64,000 nucleotides of DNA from Heterocephalus glaber (Eukaryota; Chordata; Mammalia; Rodentia; Bathyergidae), in contig NW_004624849.1 in the NCBI RefSeq assembly GCF_000247695.1, positions 3,815,074 to 3,879,073 on the forward strand. The letters run 5' to 3'. Positions 8,811 through 20,011 of the stretch are shown piece after piece (position 1 is the stretch's first letter; each line of letters opens with the position of its first letter). The position numbers and the translations under genes were made by a program. The notes beneath the pieces are model-generated. The model ran no database searches and had not been told where the DNA came from. It was given only the letters and a program-made list of their open reading frames with translations.

Positions 8811-9419
8811 TTTCTCCCTTTTTTCACATAAACTTTGTCACTACTTAAAAAAAAGTAAATGCAGTAAGCTCAGAACTTCTGCTGTCTCATCTTTGGGTCT
8901 TTCCCCCTTTTCAAAGAAGCTCTCCAGTGACATTTATTTTTTACTTTGTTTAGGGTTAGCTTGTGGGCTTAATAAAACTGCAATTTAGGCAAGTGCACAG
9001 TGCAGGAAAGAGATGTAGGTGGAAATAGTAAATAAAATAATGGGCAGGCCACACATGGACTAAAATAAGTATCAATTCTGACTTAAAGCCTACTACCACA
9101 TACAGCTTGTCATTTGGCACTCACTGATTAGGTTTTGATATGAGTCTGGTAGCACTTGGTTTATTATGGTCTCTGGGTTGTCAAATCTCTTTGCTAATGT
9201 TAATCTGTATTTGCACACACCCCCACCCTGCCCCACTGGCATCACAGCTTCAGCTCCACCTCAAATCATCTGGCATTAAAAAAGCATATAACCTAGATCC
9301 CTTGAATGTACAATTCACAGTTGCATCATGTTCCTATAAGAGTCTAATGTCACCACTGATCTGACAGGAGGGAAAGGTCAGGTGGAAATGTGGGCAATTG
9401 AACTCATTATGAATGAGCA

Positions 9420-9990
9420 GTTGAACACACTATGTGCCCTGTGATCTAATCACCTTCCAAAAACCCTTCCTCTGAGCTCAAGAGAGCATTGGAGGATGGT
9501 CTAGATCTAAACCATAACACCTTTCCTGCCATGCGATTCTACAGCTGTGCCCCTCACCCTGGCAGGTACCTGCCCCCTTGCTATCCAGAGGTAGGGGCAC
9601 CTCCAGCACTCAGAGGATGACCCCAAGGGGCCTCAGTCAGAGCATTGGCTTCTTGGGGTGCCCAGGCTGGCAGAATACCCAGAGACCTCAGAGCCAGGGC
9701 AGAGTCCAGGTGGGCCCTTTCCATCAGGTCCCTTTCTATAAGGACTGCCCTGCTCTCAGGAGCAAATGGGTGATGCTGTCACCAACTCAGGGTCAGTGTC
9801 ATGCAGCGTGCTTCTCCATTCCTTGATCAGTCCAGTGGGGATAGGAACAGGGTATGGTGAAGACCAAACTTCCTCTGACTAGGCCTGGCTTCTTAAAGGT
9901 TCTACCACCTCCTAATAACACCACAGGCTGGGAACCAAGCATTTAACACATAAGCCTTTGGGGGACACTCAAGATACAAATTCTGCAAAT
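9420..9990 (-). mobile_element. MLT1-type MaLR LTR pieces
   Basis: At 9440-9520 'gatctaatcaccttccaaaa...taaaccataacac' and at 9880-9985 'ggttctaccacctcctaata...gggggacactcaagata' resemble the antisense 3' portion of MaLR LTRs. The sequence between them is not recognisable, so these may be two partial copies. Confidence 0.45.
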
Positions 9991-10019
9991 ACCTTTCAAG
10001 GAAAGGTTTGCCTACTACA

Positions 10020-10085
10020 CATTTTTTTTTGGTTCTGGGGACTAAACCCAGGGCCTTTGCACTAAACTACAGCTCTACTCTCCGC
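10020..10085 (-). repeat. tRNA-derived SINE fragment
   Basis: A short antisense piece: poly-T, 'ggttctggggactaaaccca' and 'gcactaaactacagctctac'. The middle of the tRNA head is deleted. Confidence 0.6.
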
Positions 10086-10130
10086 CATATCTCTATCTTT
10101 ATCTCTATTTCTATATTTATGTTTCCCTAT

Positions 10131-10145
10131 CTGTCCATCTGTCTG

Positions 10146-10180
<35 letters not shown>

Positions 10181-10181
10181 G
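10131..10181 (+). repeat. (TCTA)n/(TCTG)n microsatellite
   Basis: About ten uninterrupted TATC units follow a short TCTG run, next to a B1 copy. Confidence 0.95.
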
Positions 10182-10182
10182 T

Positions 10183-10305
10183 TTGGTGTTTTGAGACAAA
10201 GTCTTTCTATGTAATTCAGGTTGGCCTCGAACTCCCTTTGATCCTCCTACCTCAGCCTCCTGAGAGTGCTGGGATTCCAGGTGTGCACCACCATGCCTGG
10301 CTGTC
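10183..10305 (-). repeat. B1-type SINE
   Basis: An antisense copy with 'gttttgagacaaagtctttc', 'ggttggcctcgaactccctt' and 'ccaccatgcctggctg'. Confidence 0.85.
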
Positions 10306-10365
10306 TTTTAGTTATGACCTATGCTTCCTTTTCGGTTTAATTTACTCTTTTTTCTCTAATTTCTT

Positions 10366-10453
10366 TCTTTTTTTTTTTCCCCGGTACCGGGGATTGAACT
10401 CAGGACCTTGTGCTTGCAAGGCAGGCGCGGTGCCACTGAGCTAAATTCGCCCC
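10366..10453 (-). repeat. ID-like SINE, young copy
   Basis: A near-consensus antisense copy ('ggtaccggggattgaactca' to 'tgccactgagctaaattcgc'). It is flanked by an exact 15-bp duplication, tttctctaatttctt, at 10351-10365 and 10454-10468. Confidence 0.92.
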
Positions 10454-10504
10454 TTTCTCTAATTTCTTAGAGGCAAAGCTTATATTACTGAGTTGAGACT
10501 TTTT

Positions 10505-11030
10505 TTTTTTATTTAACTGATGTAAACTGTTTTCCTCTTAGCCCCAGCGTTAGCGACAGCTTATAGCTTTTGATATGCTGCTATTTTCATCTTCATTCAT
10601 TTCAAAATATTTTAAAATTTCCCTTGAAAGTTCCTGTTGGTCCTATGTGTGTATTTTACAGATACCTTTTTTGTTACTGGTTTCTTACTTGATTCCGTTG
10701 TGGTTTGGGTTATCCTTTGTATGTTTTCCGCTCTTTTAAACGTAAGATTGCCTTATGCCTGAGAATGTGGGCTGTGTTGGTGGATGTTCCATACCACCTG
10801 GAGAAGAACAGGGCGAGCTGCTCCTTTCACAGGTGCTCTGTGAATGTCAGGTTGGTCCAGGGGTTGATGATAGCCTTGTTCAGATCAGCTGTATCCTTGC
10901 TGGTTTTCTGTGTATTTATTCTGTCCATTACTGAGAGAGAAGGATGGAAGTCCCTAACTAGAATCATTGATTTGTCTATTTCACCTGTTAATGCTGTCCA
11001 TTTTGTCTTTAATTTTCCAAATTGTTTTTA
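10505..11030 (-). mobile_element. L1 fragment (ORF2 region, antisense)
   Basis: Several segments read as antisense L1 ORF2 sequence of an old subfamily, such as 'aggatggaagtccctaacta' and 'cattgatttgtctatttcac' followed by 'ctgtccattttgtctttaat'. No intact frame remains. Confidence 0.55.
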
Positions 11031-11118
11031 GGAGATGGGTCTTGGTGTGTTGCCTGGGCTGGCTTCCAACCCCTGGGTTCAAGTGATCCTTGCCCCTCAG
11101 CCTCCCACAGGTATGCCT
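11030..11118 (-). repeat. 7SL-derived SINE fragment
   Basis: 'gagatgggtcttggtgtgtt...ctgggctggcttccaacccc...caagtgatcctt' resembles an antisense monomeric 7SL-derived arm more diverged than the B1 copies. Confidence 0.5.
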
Positions 11119-11526
11119 GACTTACTAATGTCTGGTTTTGCTTCATTTATTATCTTAACTTTTAATCTGAGACATGGGCAGACCACACTGGGTTGGTGTG
11201 TGGACTAAATAACACTATGGTAATAGCTTACAACCAGATGGTGACATCAGTTGAGCTTTGTTGGCCTCCAGACCCCATGCCAGGTGCTTTCCTGGCATCA
11301 ACTTGTATAATCTCTGACAGTTCCATGATGACCACAGTAGTGCCTCTGTCATTGCCATTTTATGAGTAGGAAACCAAGAGAAAGGTTGCCTGCTGGGTGC
11401 CTATCTCATGACCATTCTGCCTGCCTCATTAATGTCCTGTGGCAGAGCTTGGCACTTGGCAAACTTCTCAGTGAAGTTTGATAGCTTACTGATCTCAACA
11501 TGTAATGTGTGGTTAGATAAATGTAT

Positions 11527-11681
11527 GCAGTAGCTGAGCGTAGTGGTGCACACCTGTGATCTCAGCATGTGGAAGGCTGAGGCAGAAGGCTTGCCACAAG
11601 TTAGAGGCCAGCCTGGACTACATAGTGAGTTTAAGACCACCCTGGACTACACAGGAAGATCTTGTCTCAAAAAAAAAAAAT
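11527..11681 (+). repeat. B1-type SINE
   Basis: A sense copy: 'tagctgagcgtagtggtgca', two 'actacatagtgagtttaaga / ctggactacacaggaagatc' arms and a 12-A tail. Confidence 0.85.
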
Positions 11682-11902
11682 GTGTGCTATACCACCAGCT
11701 TAGTAGGTTCTGCCCTGGGCTCAGGAAGGTGCATGGGTGGAAATGGGGCCTGACGTTCACAATGCAGCAGGGGGCTGAGCAGCGGCTCTTAAGATGGAGG
11801 GATCAGGTCCCACCCATGGATCCCACACCAGGTGATACCCCTGCTGAGGAGAGAGCACGTGAACCATCAGCACTGTTTTGTACCTGGCCCGGGACATGCC
11901 TT

Positions 11903-12048
11903 TGTTTGAGACAGGATCTCACTATGTAGTTCAGGCTGGCCTTGAACTCACTATGTAGCCCAGGTGGCCTGGAACTTGCAGCGATCCTCCTGTCTCGGCC
12001 TCTCCAGTGCTGGAATTATAACCGTGTGCCACCATGCCTGGCCCAGGA
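11903..12048 (-). repeat. B1-type SINE
   Basis: An antisense copy with both arms of the internal duplication ('gtagttcaggctggccttga', 'gtagcccaggtggcctggaa') and 'gtgccaccatgcctggccc'. Confidence 0.88.
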
Positions 12049-12144
12049 CATGCCTTTTGAGTGAAGAATGAATGAATGAAGACTTCTAACTTGCCTGAAA
12101 GGAGTTAGGATTTGTGGCACCTGACCCAGCCATGAGCAATTTTG

Positions 12145-12235
12145 TTTATTTTATTATGCTGAGGCTAGAATCCTGGGCCTGGCACATGCTAGCTAAGCAT
12201 TTTACCGCCGAGCTACATTTGCAGACCTAGAACTT
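12145..12235 (-). repeat. tRNA-derived SINE, diverged
   Basis: An antisense relic: 'tgctgaggctagaatcctgg' and 'taccgccgagctacatttgc'. Confidence 0.5.
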
Positions 12236-15200
12236 TTTATTTATTTTTAAAAATTTAATGTGGTATTAGGGCCATTTTATTTTATGGTGTGATTAGGAAC
12301 ACCTGAAAGTGGTGACTGCTCAGGAACCATCCACAGCAAATTGGTACATTAGAGATTGTTATCGCACTGTGATGTTCTAGCATCCTCCCCTCCTGTCTTA
12401 AGGTGGTGCCTGCTGTCCAGGGCTTGCTTGCCCTTGAATTGCAGTCTTGTGCTGATATACCTTGGGTCAGTGTCCTCTCTCTGCCCCTTGCTCTAGGACA
12501 TGTATCTTCCTTGGAGGGCCCTCTAGCAGGTGAGGGAGGCCAGGTTTCTATCTGTGAGTTTTGGTGAAGCAAACAGAGAGGAAAGGGATGGAGTAACCTT
12601 GGCATCAGAGCAACCTGCACTCTCATACTTCTTCATGCTTCTGTCCATAATGTATTCTGGGGTAGGAGTGGTCTCAGGGGAGGAAATCTGGGCCCAGGTT
12701 GATTGTGAGCGGCTTATCCATGGTCCCCCTGGGGCTGTGGTGGAGCCCTGGTCTTGGCCCAGATAGTAGCTACCAAAGCTGAGTCCTTCCTTCTACTCAG
12801 TGTAGAAGAAAGAGGTAAAGTGTGCCTTAATACTGCACATCTTTCCTCCTACAGGCCATAAATGTAGAGGACAAAGACTCAGACACACTATGACTCTGCC
12901 AAGCACAGGGCTCTGCATCACAATTTCCAGATGAACATTGACTGAGTGAACGGGCAATACCGGGCACCTGTGCAGCCCAGGAAAGGTCAAGGGCTGTGAC
13001 TCTAGAGGCATATTTTGCAGAATAATGGGTCCTGCCTGTGTACCCTCTCCCTGCTCTGGACAGCCCTCACCCACTTCCTCCTGTTCTTTAATGTGCACGT
13101 TAGTGCAACAATGGTTAGTCCTTTGCGTGGGATCGATGTGACTTTGACTCTCTTAGGCCCCTGTTGTTTGTTTGAATGTCACAATGTACCCAGGTGCTAT
13201 TGACCCGCTGCAAATCATTCGCTAACAAGAGGACATTGCTCTGAAGAGATCCCAGGGCCCTTGGTGAGGTGAAACTGCTATGAGCCTCATCCGTACACAC
13301 CCGTGGGGCTGTTGCTGTAGGGCTGTTGCTGAGCCTATTCATCTGTGACCCAGGTGACCTGAGCCATCCCTGGAGCTCAGCTGACATTTCCTCCTGACTC
13401 TGGTAGGTGGCTCCTTCTTTTGGTCAGCCCTTCACTTTTCTCCAGCTTGTGACCTGGAGGGGGAGTCCATTCTTAGAGTGCCTGGGTGGCAGAAAGCCAG
13501 GACTTCCGATGCTTGGATGAAGTTAGGCTGGGAGCGGGTAGGGGCTATCTTTAGTTGAGGTACCCTCGAGTTGCAGAAGTGACTGAGGGAGCCTGATACT
13601 TGCTGAGAGGCCGAGCCCTGGACTCCCTTACACCACTTATTCTGACATGGGCCTTTTGTTCTTCTCCACACATCCAGTTTCAGGATGGAGGCCTGCCCTC
13701 GGGAGTAGATCACTAATGGCAATCAAGAAGGGACCTCTTTTTGTCCTTGCTGGGGACTAGGGAGCCAGGAAAGCTCCCCTCTGTGCCCGAATTCTACTCT
13801 GAGCCATTAATCATTCTTCCCTGCTAAGCAGGCCTTTCTTTGGGCAACATAAGTCCTCAAGGTGACCCAGGGTACCAGATGGATCTTTTTCTTCCGGTCA
13901 GAGGCAAGCTGACCAGGGCATGGGGACCTGGGCAGAGGAGGGGCAGTGGAATTGTGTTCCAGTTTTGATCAGTTTGGCTCTAATTGGAAGACCTGAGTAG
14001 ACATCAGTTACTTCTGGATTCAGCTTTGTTAGGCCTCGAACTCCCTCCTATCATCCTGCCTCAGCTTCTCAAGTGGTGTGCCACCATGCCTGGCAGTTGG
14101 TTAATCTTTCAATGCTTCAGGTTCCTTTTTTCACCTGGGCTCCCAGAAGCTGAAGCAAAGCATATTTTTCAGAACCCAGAAACACAAACTTTTATCCTTG
14201 TCAACTGGGGTGAGGCCAGGTCCTCCCCTGGGCTCTGAGGCCCACATCTTGTGGGGCTTTCTGCTGGGAATCTAGAGGGGTGGGTTGGCCAAGGCTGCCT
14301 CTCCCCTCTCTGGTTGGGTCTGAGGCTGCTTCAAGCCTGTTGTCTGCAGTGTGAGTGTAACAATAGGACTTTTCTTTTAAGGTGGTTGAGGGTTGTAAGA
14401 AATAAAGTATGTGCTGATCTTGGTAACTGGGATTAGTGATGTCCTTGACCTGCTCATTTTGGTCTTTGACCTTCATAGAACAAATCAAGCCTCCTTCTCC
14501 TGAAGACTACAATTTCTTAAAGATTTCAAGCAAGAGTGTTCTTCCCAGGCCCCATGAGAAGATAGGGGAGAGTTCCCACAACAGGGTGCAGGGGCACGAA
14601 TGTGTCTGGAAGATGACCTGTTCCCCTCTCCTATCATGTACCCAACCTTTCCTGGCTCCCCAGGCCACCACTGTAGGGCGGAACCCTCTCAGAGCCATAC
14701 CTAGGACCGTGCCTGGTCCTCAGCACCGTGTCTCCAGACCTTTCCCCCTGTGCTCTTTGCCCTAGACTGGATGGGAGTCTGCCTTGCAGTTCATACTCTC
14801 CCTTCTTTCCTCTTTGCCTTGGGTAAGTCTGTCCCTACTCTGTGGCTCAGTGTCAGGCCCCACAAACCCAGGGGGCCCGAGGGTAGTCCTGGAGTAGCTA
14901 GGCAGGTGGGGCAAGCTGGTGGTCCTGGTGCAGTGCACACTTGTCTTACTCTTGCCACTAGCTTGGTAGGTATACAGCCAGTGCCATGTGCCCATCTGGA
15001 GCCTGGCAGTTTACCAGCAGCAGTAACAGGAGTGCCCCGAGCATCCTCTGGGAGATAGCACTGGTTGGAACCCTGCACCTGGGCAGCTGCTGCCCTCAGA
15101 TTAGTCCTCTGTAAAATGAGGAGGAGGATGGAAGCATCTATCTCATGTCTTTCTGCTCAGTGAGACTCAACTGCAGCCCACTGCAGACCCTTCCTGTGGG

Positions 15201-15370
15201 GAGCAAGTTTCTATCACGTTGACATTCAGTACCTCAGGAGAACTGAGGACTGGAGAATTCTAGTGCAGAAGAATGGTGCCTCATGTAGAACGCTCCTTCA
15301 AGGGGTGTTCTGGCTAGCAAAAAATCCTCATCAGTAGAGTGCCCTGTAAACTCCTATGGGGACTTTCTTT
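12236..15370. other. Intron 1, mostly unique sequence
   Basis: About 3.1 kb without an exon or confidently named repeat. A short SINE-like remnant occurs near 14020-14095 ('aggcctcgaactccctccta', 'ccaccatgcctggc'). Several opposing short open frames around 14.4-15.1 kb have no family signature. Confidence 0.5.
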
Positions 15371-15371
15371 T

Positions 15372-15456
15372 TTTTCTTTGCTGTATTGTGATGGGACCTG
15401 TAGGGCCTGGTACATGTGAGACATGTGTTCTACCACTGAGCCACACCCCAGCCCCC
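15372..15456 (-). repeat. tRNA-derived SINE
   Basis: An antisense copy with 'gggcctggtacatgtgagac' and 'taccactgagccacacccca'. Confidence 0.65.
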
Positions 15457-15784
15457 CAGTTGTCCTTAATGGGGAGCTGCAGGGCCCAGAGTATGGGGAG
15501 TGCTGGCTTATGGGCAAAGAGGGATTGTGGTGGCTGCAGGGGTGTGTGGGGAGTGACATTCAGGGCAAGGCCTCCTACCCCTAGCCATGGCCCTGAATCC
15601 TTGGTGTTCTTCCCAACACACCTACCACTCAGCTGCACACCTAGGGACAGATGAACCTCAACCAGGGACTTTAGGCTCTCTGGCTGAGGTTTCATCCCTG
15701 TGGTCTCAAAACCTTGGAGAGCGCTCTCCTTTCCCAACCTTCCCCATGGCTCAGCCCCAAAATGTGTCATAAAAACAACCGTCT

Positions 15785-15865
15785 TGGGCTGGGGATTTAG
15801 CTCAGTGGTTTCACCGCCTGCCGCACAAGGACCCAAGTTCGATCCCTGGCACCAAAACCCCCCCC
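15785..15865 (+). repeat. ID-like SINE, young copy
   Basis: A sense copy ('gggctggggatttagctcag' to 'gatccctggcacc'). It is flanked by aaaaacaaccgtct (15771-15784) and aaaaacaaccatct (15866-15879), a 13 of 14 match. Confidence 0.9.
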
Positions 15866-16089
15866 AAAAACAACCATCTGTGATGCCCAGTGTCTGAGTG
15901 GCTGCTGAATCAGGCTCTGTAGCTTCACAAGAACCTATGCCCCTTTCCTCAGAGGACTTTGTTAATTATCCCAGGCTGCTTGGCTGCCCGCTTGCTTGCA
16001 GAATCTCCATAGGGGCTGCTCTGGCAATTTTGTACCTCCTTCCAAAGCCAGATTGGAGGAGACCACAGGTGGCTGAGAGCCCCTTAGAG

Positions 16090-16720
16090 ACAACCATTAG
16101 CCCTCAAGCTGTACTGGTGGTGAAATGCAGCCGCCACTCAGCAAACATTTACTCTGTGTTGGCAGGGAGGTGGGTACTAGAGACAAAAATATCAATAAAA
16201 AAATAGTCTCTAGCCTGAGGAACTGTTACAGAAACAGGAATAATAATAAAATAAGTGCAATAGGCATACAATAAGGACACAGTGAGTACCTTAGGTGGAA
16301 GGTAGAGAAATACTTCAGCTGGGTCTTGAGGGATGAATAGGAGTTTGCTAGTGAGGTACAGAGGGACATTACAGGCATGTGCGTTGTGAAAGGGCCTGTG
16401 TGAGTGAATGGTTGGGGTGGCAGGTGAAGGACTGGCCAGGCTGTGGGAGGTCTGCCTGTGAGTGGGTGTGACTCAGGCTGCCAGTCAGTGTGTGCTAGGA
16501 GTGGTGCACCATGTGTAGGTCAGGAGGGCTGGGGTGAGGGTGGCCAGTGGGTCGTGAGGCCCTATCAGGGACGTTTGCTATACCTGGGATTAGGATGCTG
16601 GACATGGATTGGGTGGCTACTTATGAGGTAGGAAGACAGATTAGGTGATTGGACAGGAGAATGAGGCAAGGTGGGACAGTGGCAGAGGCAAGGTGAGGTT
16701 CCGGCTGGAGGTTGAGATGG
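16090..16720 (+). repeat. Ancient mammalian interspersed repeat-like region
   Basis: The order 'actcagcaaacatttactct', 'aataaaataagtgcaatagg', 'gtcttgagggatgaatagga' and 'gtgaaagggcctgtgtgagt' matches the layout of an old dispersed mammalian repeat that I recognise by pattern but cannot name. A second copy appears at 22870-23480. Confidence 0.35.
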
Positions 16721-17940
16721 TGATCAGGAGAAGGGGTGGAGGTGAGTGAGGGCTTCCCACTGGCTGAGAGTATGCTGTTCACATTGAAGAAGTGACCACA
16801 AAGTCAGGAGTCTGGTCCTAGGCCAGTGCCTTCCACTCCCCACACCTGTCCATCTGCTCCCAGCCATCAGTGTGCAGGGCCTTGTAGTCAGAGGGTGCTT
16901 AATAAATGTTATTGTCAAAGAAGAAAAACTGGTGCTCCCATTGAGCCCCTGAATCTAGAAGCTGTAGATGTGCTTAACTGGCCTCTGTCCCATTCTTTCC
17001 TGTCAGGGCAGGTGTCTCTCGGGAGTGGTGTGTGCCCTGGGTCACATGGTGCTCCCTGCCTCAGCCCTGCATTGCTGAGGGGCTTGCCAGAGAGCTCTGC
17101 TATGCTGCTGCAGGAGCTTAGCAGCTCCAGGGATCTGGTGGGCTAGTTGGATGCCCATGCACTGCCTAGTCCTGGGGTCAGCCCTGGGCAAGGCTGTGCT
17201 TTGAATGGCTCACTGTTCTGCCATTTCCCAAGTGGGTTCTGTGCATATTATTGCGCTTGTGGATCTTGGGATGTACGGCTCATGGTCAAGGGGGACCACT
17301 GTATCCTGTATCTGAGCTTCTAATACCTACTTAGCTCCAGCCTTGGCCCCATAGCGAGGTGAAGATTTGCCTGAGAAATGAGGCTGACTGGGCAAGGAGG
17401 CCAGAGTGGAAGATGGCTTCATATTGACACCTAGTCCCTAGTGACTTTTTAGTCTATGTGCTGCCAAAGTGAGCACCCCTAGTGACTTTTTAGAATGCTC
17501 CTATTGTCACATTCAGCAGTGCTGTTTGAATGGCAGGCTGAGCTTAGCCAGGAAGCAGTTGCTTGGTGAAGCAAGAACTGGGGAGAAGGCTACTGCTGGT
17601 CCTTTGGGCTGGGAGCCCTGTAGGTGTGTAGGGTACAGGCAATGCAGAGCAGCACTCCACCCTGAAAAGTGGAAGATAAAACATTTTTTGAAAGAATTTA
17701 TTATACTCTGAAATAAAACAAAGCAAAACACCCCATCACAGCAGGCCTGGGAAAGGTCACCACAGTGAGGGTTATCCCTTACTGTATCTTCTACTGTGAT
17801 TTTTACTTTTAATTGTATTCGAAGAGACATCTGCTATTTTCTTCCTTTCCTTCTTTTTTTTTGTTTTTTGTTGTTTGTTTTTGGTTGAAGTAAGGCTTCA
17901 CAGGATCTTAGGATCTTCACAGCCCTTTTAAAAGTTTAAA
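16720..17940. other. Intron 1, unique sequence with a short direct repeat
   Basis: No gene or named element was seen. The 17-mer ccctagtgactttttag occurs exactly twice, at 17436-17452 and 17477-17493. A T/G-rich run at 17850-17885 is low complexity. Confidence 0.5.
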
Positions 17941-17945
17941 AAACA

Positions 17946-18028
17946 GGCCGGGAATTTAGCTTAGTGGTTCCACTGCCTGCCTCACAAGCACAAGGTCCGG
18001 AGTTTGATCCCTGGTACCAAAAAAAAAA
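17946..18028 (+). repeat. ID-like SINE, young copy
   Basis: A sense copy ('ggccgggaatttagcttagt' to 'ttgatccctggtacc' plus A-tail). The flanks aagtttaaaaaaca at 17932-17945 and 18029-18042 are identical 14-bp duplications. Confidence 0.92.
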
Positions 18029-18042
18029 AAGTTTAAAAAACA

Positions 18043-18165
18043 ATTTCAAGACAAGGTCTCAGTTGCTAAGTTGCCCAGGCTGGGATCAAAGTTGAGATCC
18101 TGCTGTCTCGGTCTCTTAAGAATCCTGGGATTATAGCCCAATGCCAAAGTGCCTGGCTTTAAATT
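18043..18165 (-). repeat. 7SL-derived SINE, diverged
   Basis: An antisense relic with 'caagacaaggtctcagttgc', 'gttgcccaggctgggatcaa' and 'atcctgggattatagcccaa'. Confidence 0.6.
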
Positions 18166-18234
18166 CTTTCTAAAACAAAAAAAGGGAAAAGTTTCAAGAA
18201 GAATGCTAGGACTCACCACTCAACATGTCAAAGT

Positions 18235-18362
18235 TGGCTGGGCGTGGTTCTGCACGTCTGTAATCCCAGCACTCAGAGGCTGAGGCAGGAGGATCGCCAG
18301 GAGTTCAAGGCCAGCCTGAACTACATAGTGAGACCCTGTCTCAAAAAACCAAAACTAAACAA
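18235..18362 (+). repeat. B1-type SINE
   Basis: A sense copy: 'ggctgggcgtggttctgcac', 'ctgtaatcccagcactcaga', 'actacatagtgagaccctgt' and an A-rich end. Confidence 0.88.
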
Positions 18363-18679
18363 AAAAAGTCAAAGGTGCCTCATCTTTTTTAAAGAAAGAA
18401 GTTGAAAGTGTCCTTTTAAGGCATCTTCTTGCCCCTAGAGCACAGGGTCTTACTGCATGGGACTTTGCTCCCGGGGGCCTTTTGGAAATGTCTAGAGACA
18501 TGTTTTGGTTGTTGTACTGGTAGGAGATCAGTGAGTGGAGGGTAGTGGGGCTGCCAGACATCCCAGAATGCACAGTCCTGCAGTGCAACCATCTGGCCCC
18601 AGTGTCAGCAGTGCTGAGGTTGAGAAGCTCTGCTTCAGAGGCAGCAGGATCATGGATTCAGTACATCACATTTTCGTCT

Positions 18680-18765
18680 TTGTTTTTTTGGAGTGTGGGG
18701 CATTAAATCCAGGGCCTTGTGTGTGCTAGGCAAGCACTCTACCTCTGAGCTACATCTCTTCCCTT
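18680..18765 (-). repeat. tRNA-derived SINE
   Basis: An antisense copy with 'ttaaatccagggccttgtgt' and 'tctacctctgagctacatct'. Confidence 0.65.
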
Positions 18766-18780
18766 TTTAAAATTTTTATT

Positions 18781-18950
18781 TTAGCGGAGCATGGTGGCAT
18801 ATGCCTGTAATCCTAGCACTGGGGAGGCTGAGGCAGGAGGATCACTATGAGTTGGAGGCCTGCCTGGTCTACATAGTGAGTTCAAGGCCAGCGTGAACTA
18901 CATAGTGAGTCCTTGTCTCAAAAAACAAAAAACAAAAAAACCCCAACAAT
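18781..18950 (+). repeat. B1-type SINE
   Basis: A full sense copy with both arms ('ctacatagtgagttcaaggc', 'gaactacatagtgagtcctt') and an A-rich tail. Confidence 0.9.
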
Positions 18951-18964
18951 ATATTTAAAAAACT

Positions 18965-19145
18965 TTGAGACAGACAGGGTCTTGCTCAGTTGCCCAGGAC
19001 CTCCTGGCTCAACCTCCTAAGTGCCGGGATTACAGGAGTGTGCTGCCATGTCCAGCATGGATCTAGTTTTTGTTGGTACTGGGGATTGAACTCGGGACCT
19101 TGCACTTTCAAGGAAGGTGCTGGAACCACTGAGCTAAAACTGTGC
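18965..19145 (-). repeat. 7SL-derived plus ID SINE, antisense pair
   Basis: 'gacagacagggtcttgctca...gtgccgggattacaggagtg' is a 7SL-derived piece. It is followed by an ID copy 'ggtactggggattgaactcg...gaaccactgagctaaaact'. Confidence 0.75.
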
Positions 19146-19903
19146 CTTTGATATTTTATACACGGGCCACATTGTGTTTCTCTATTTGTCTGTTGACAGC
19201 ATCCAGGATGTTTTTTATATATAATATATGTGCTAGCCAAGCCTCTACCAGTGAGCCTCACCTTGGTCCAGCTTGGTATCTCTGATTGTTGTGACCATTT
19301 TCCTGCAAGCTGGCAGGAGTATGCTTACATGTGCTTGTGTGTGGCATGTGGGCCACTGGGCTGTGGAGACCTGGCAACATTCTTTTTCAGTCTGCTAGAT
19401 CCTATCCACAACCCTCAGCGACACTCTAGATGATTTCTTGTTGAGTTTGGTGAGAAGAGGCACATTACTTTTGTAATTTGCTTTTACTGATTTTTGGTAA
19501 GGCCAAGTGTCTCTTCACATACATTTTGGTCTCCTGAGTTTCCTTTGGACCCCTGAGACCCTTTTCCTGCAGGGCCCCAGTCATACCAGGCCTGGTGTCA
19601 CTTCCCTTTGGGGGTGCAAGAGGTCATCTTCAGAGTTGCTGAGCTCCTTGTCCCGTGAGTGCCATGCCCGCCTCTGTAGCTGCCAGCCCAGCTGCCCTCC
19701 TGACAGGGCACGACACAGCTGACTGGGTTTTTGCTCTTTATCTCCATTTGTGACTACAGTGTGGTAACCTTGGCTGGATGTGGGTGTTCCTGAGCCTCCT
19801 GGCTTGTTCCCGGAGGGTAACTTTGTCTCCATGTTTGGGCCAGGTCCTCGCTATCTCTGAGTGGCACTGGGTGACCTCTGGTTGATGCTGCTCTTCCTTG
19901 CAG

Positions 19904-20011
19904 GCAGATCTCTGCGTCATGACCTGGCTGCTGCACTACGTGGACCCCTTGGATCCCAGCTTTGTGGTGGCCTTTCTCACCATTGCTTTCAATCCGTTTT
20001 TCTGGAATGTG
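19904..20011 (+). CDS. PEMT: PEMT exon 2, start of the short isoform and first hydrophobic segment
   Basis: The acceptor is a pyrimidine-rich tract followed by CTTGCAG, and the donor is GTG|GTGAGT; both are canonical. The exon is 108 bp, phase 0 at both ends. It starts with codons for ADLCV, then the ATG at 19919 that initiates the short isoform in other mammals. From there it reads MTWLLHYVDPLDPSFVVAFL and ends TIAFNPFFWNV, which closely matches human and mouse PEMT from memory. His at position 6 replaces a residue I recall as Gly. The PSFVVAFLTIAFNPFF stretch is the first hydrophobic segment of the ER-membrane protein. Because both isoforms use this exon, it is required for any PEMT product; the remaining helices and SAM-binding residues lie in downstream exons. 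Confidence 0.95.

Larger units (their letters stand above)
6468..9398 (-). mobile_element. Charlie3/MER1-like hAT transposon, decayed
   Basis: The left terminus 'cagcggtccccaagcttttg' and the next ~200 bp ('ggcaccagggatca', 'cattacatttattgtgcact', 'taatgtagaatcagtgggaa') match the MER1/Charlie3 end as I know it. At 9255-9390 the opposite subterminal region is recognisable ('aacctagatcccttga', 'ctgatctgacaggaggg'). The right terminal inverted repeat is missing. A transposase remnant runs on the minus strand between them, and SINEs interrupt the element at 7455-7700 and 8720-8810. The presumed left target octamer is atttaaag (6460-6467). Confidence 0.7.
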
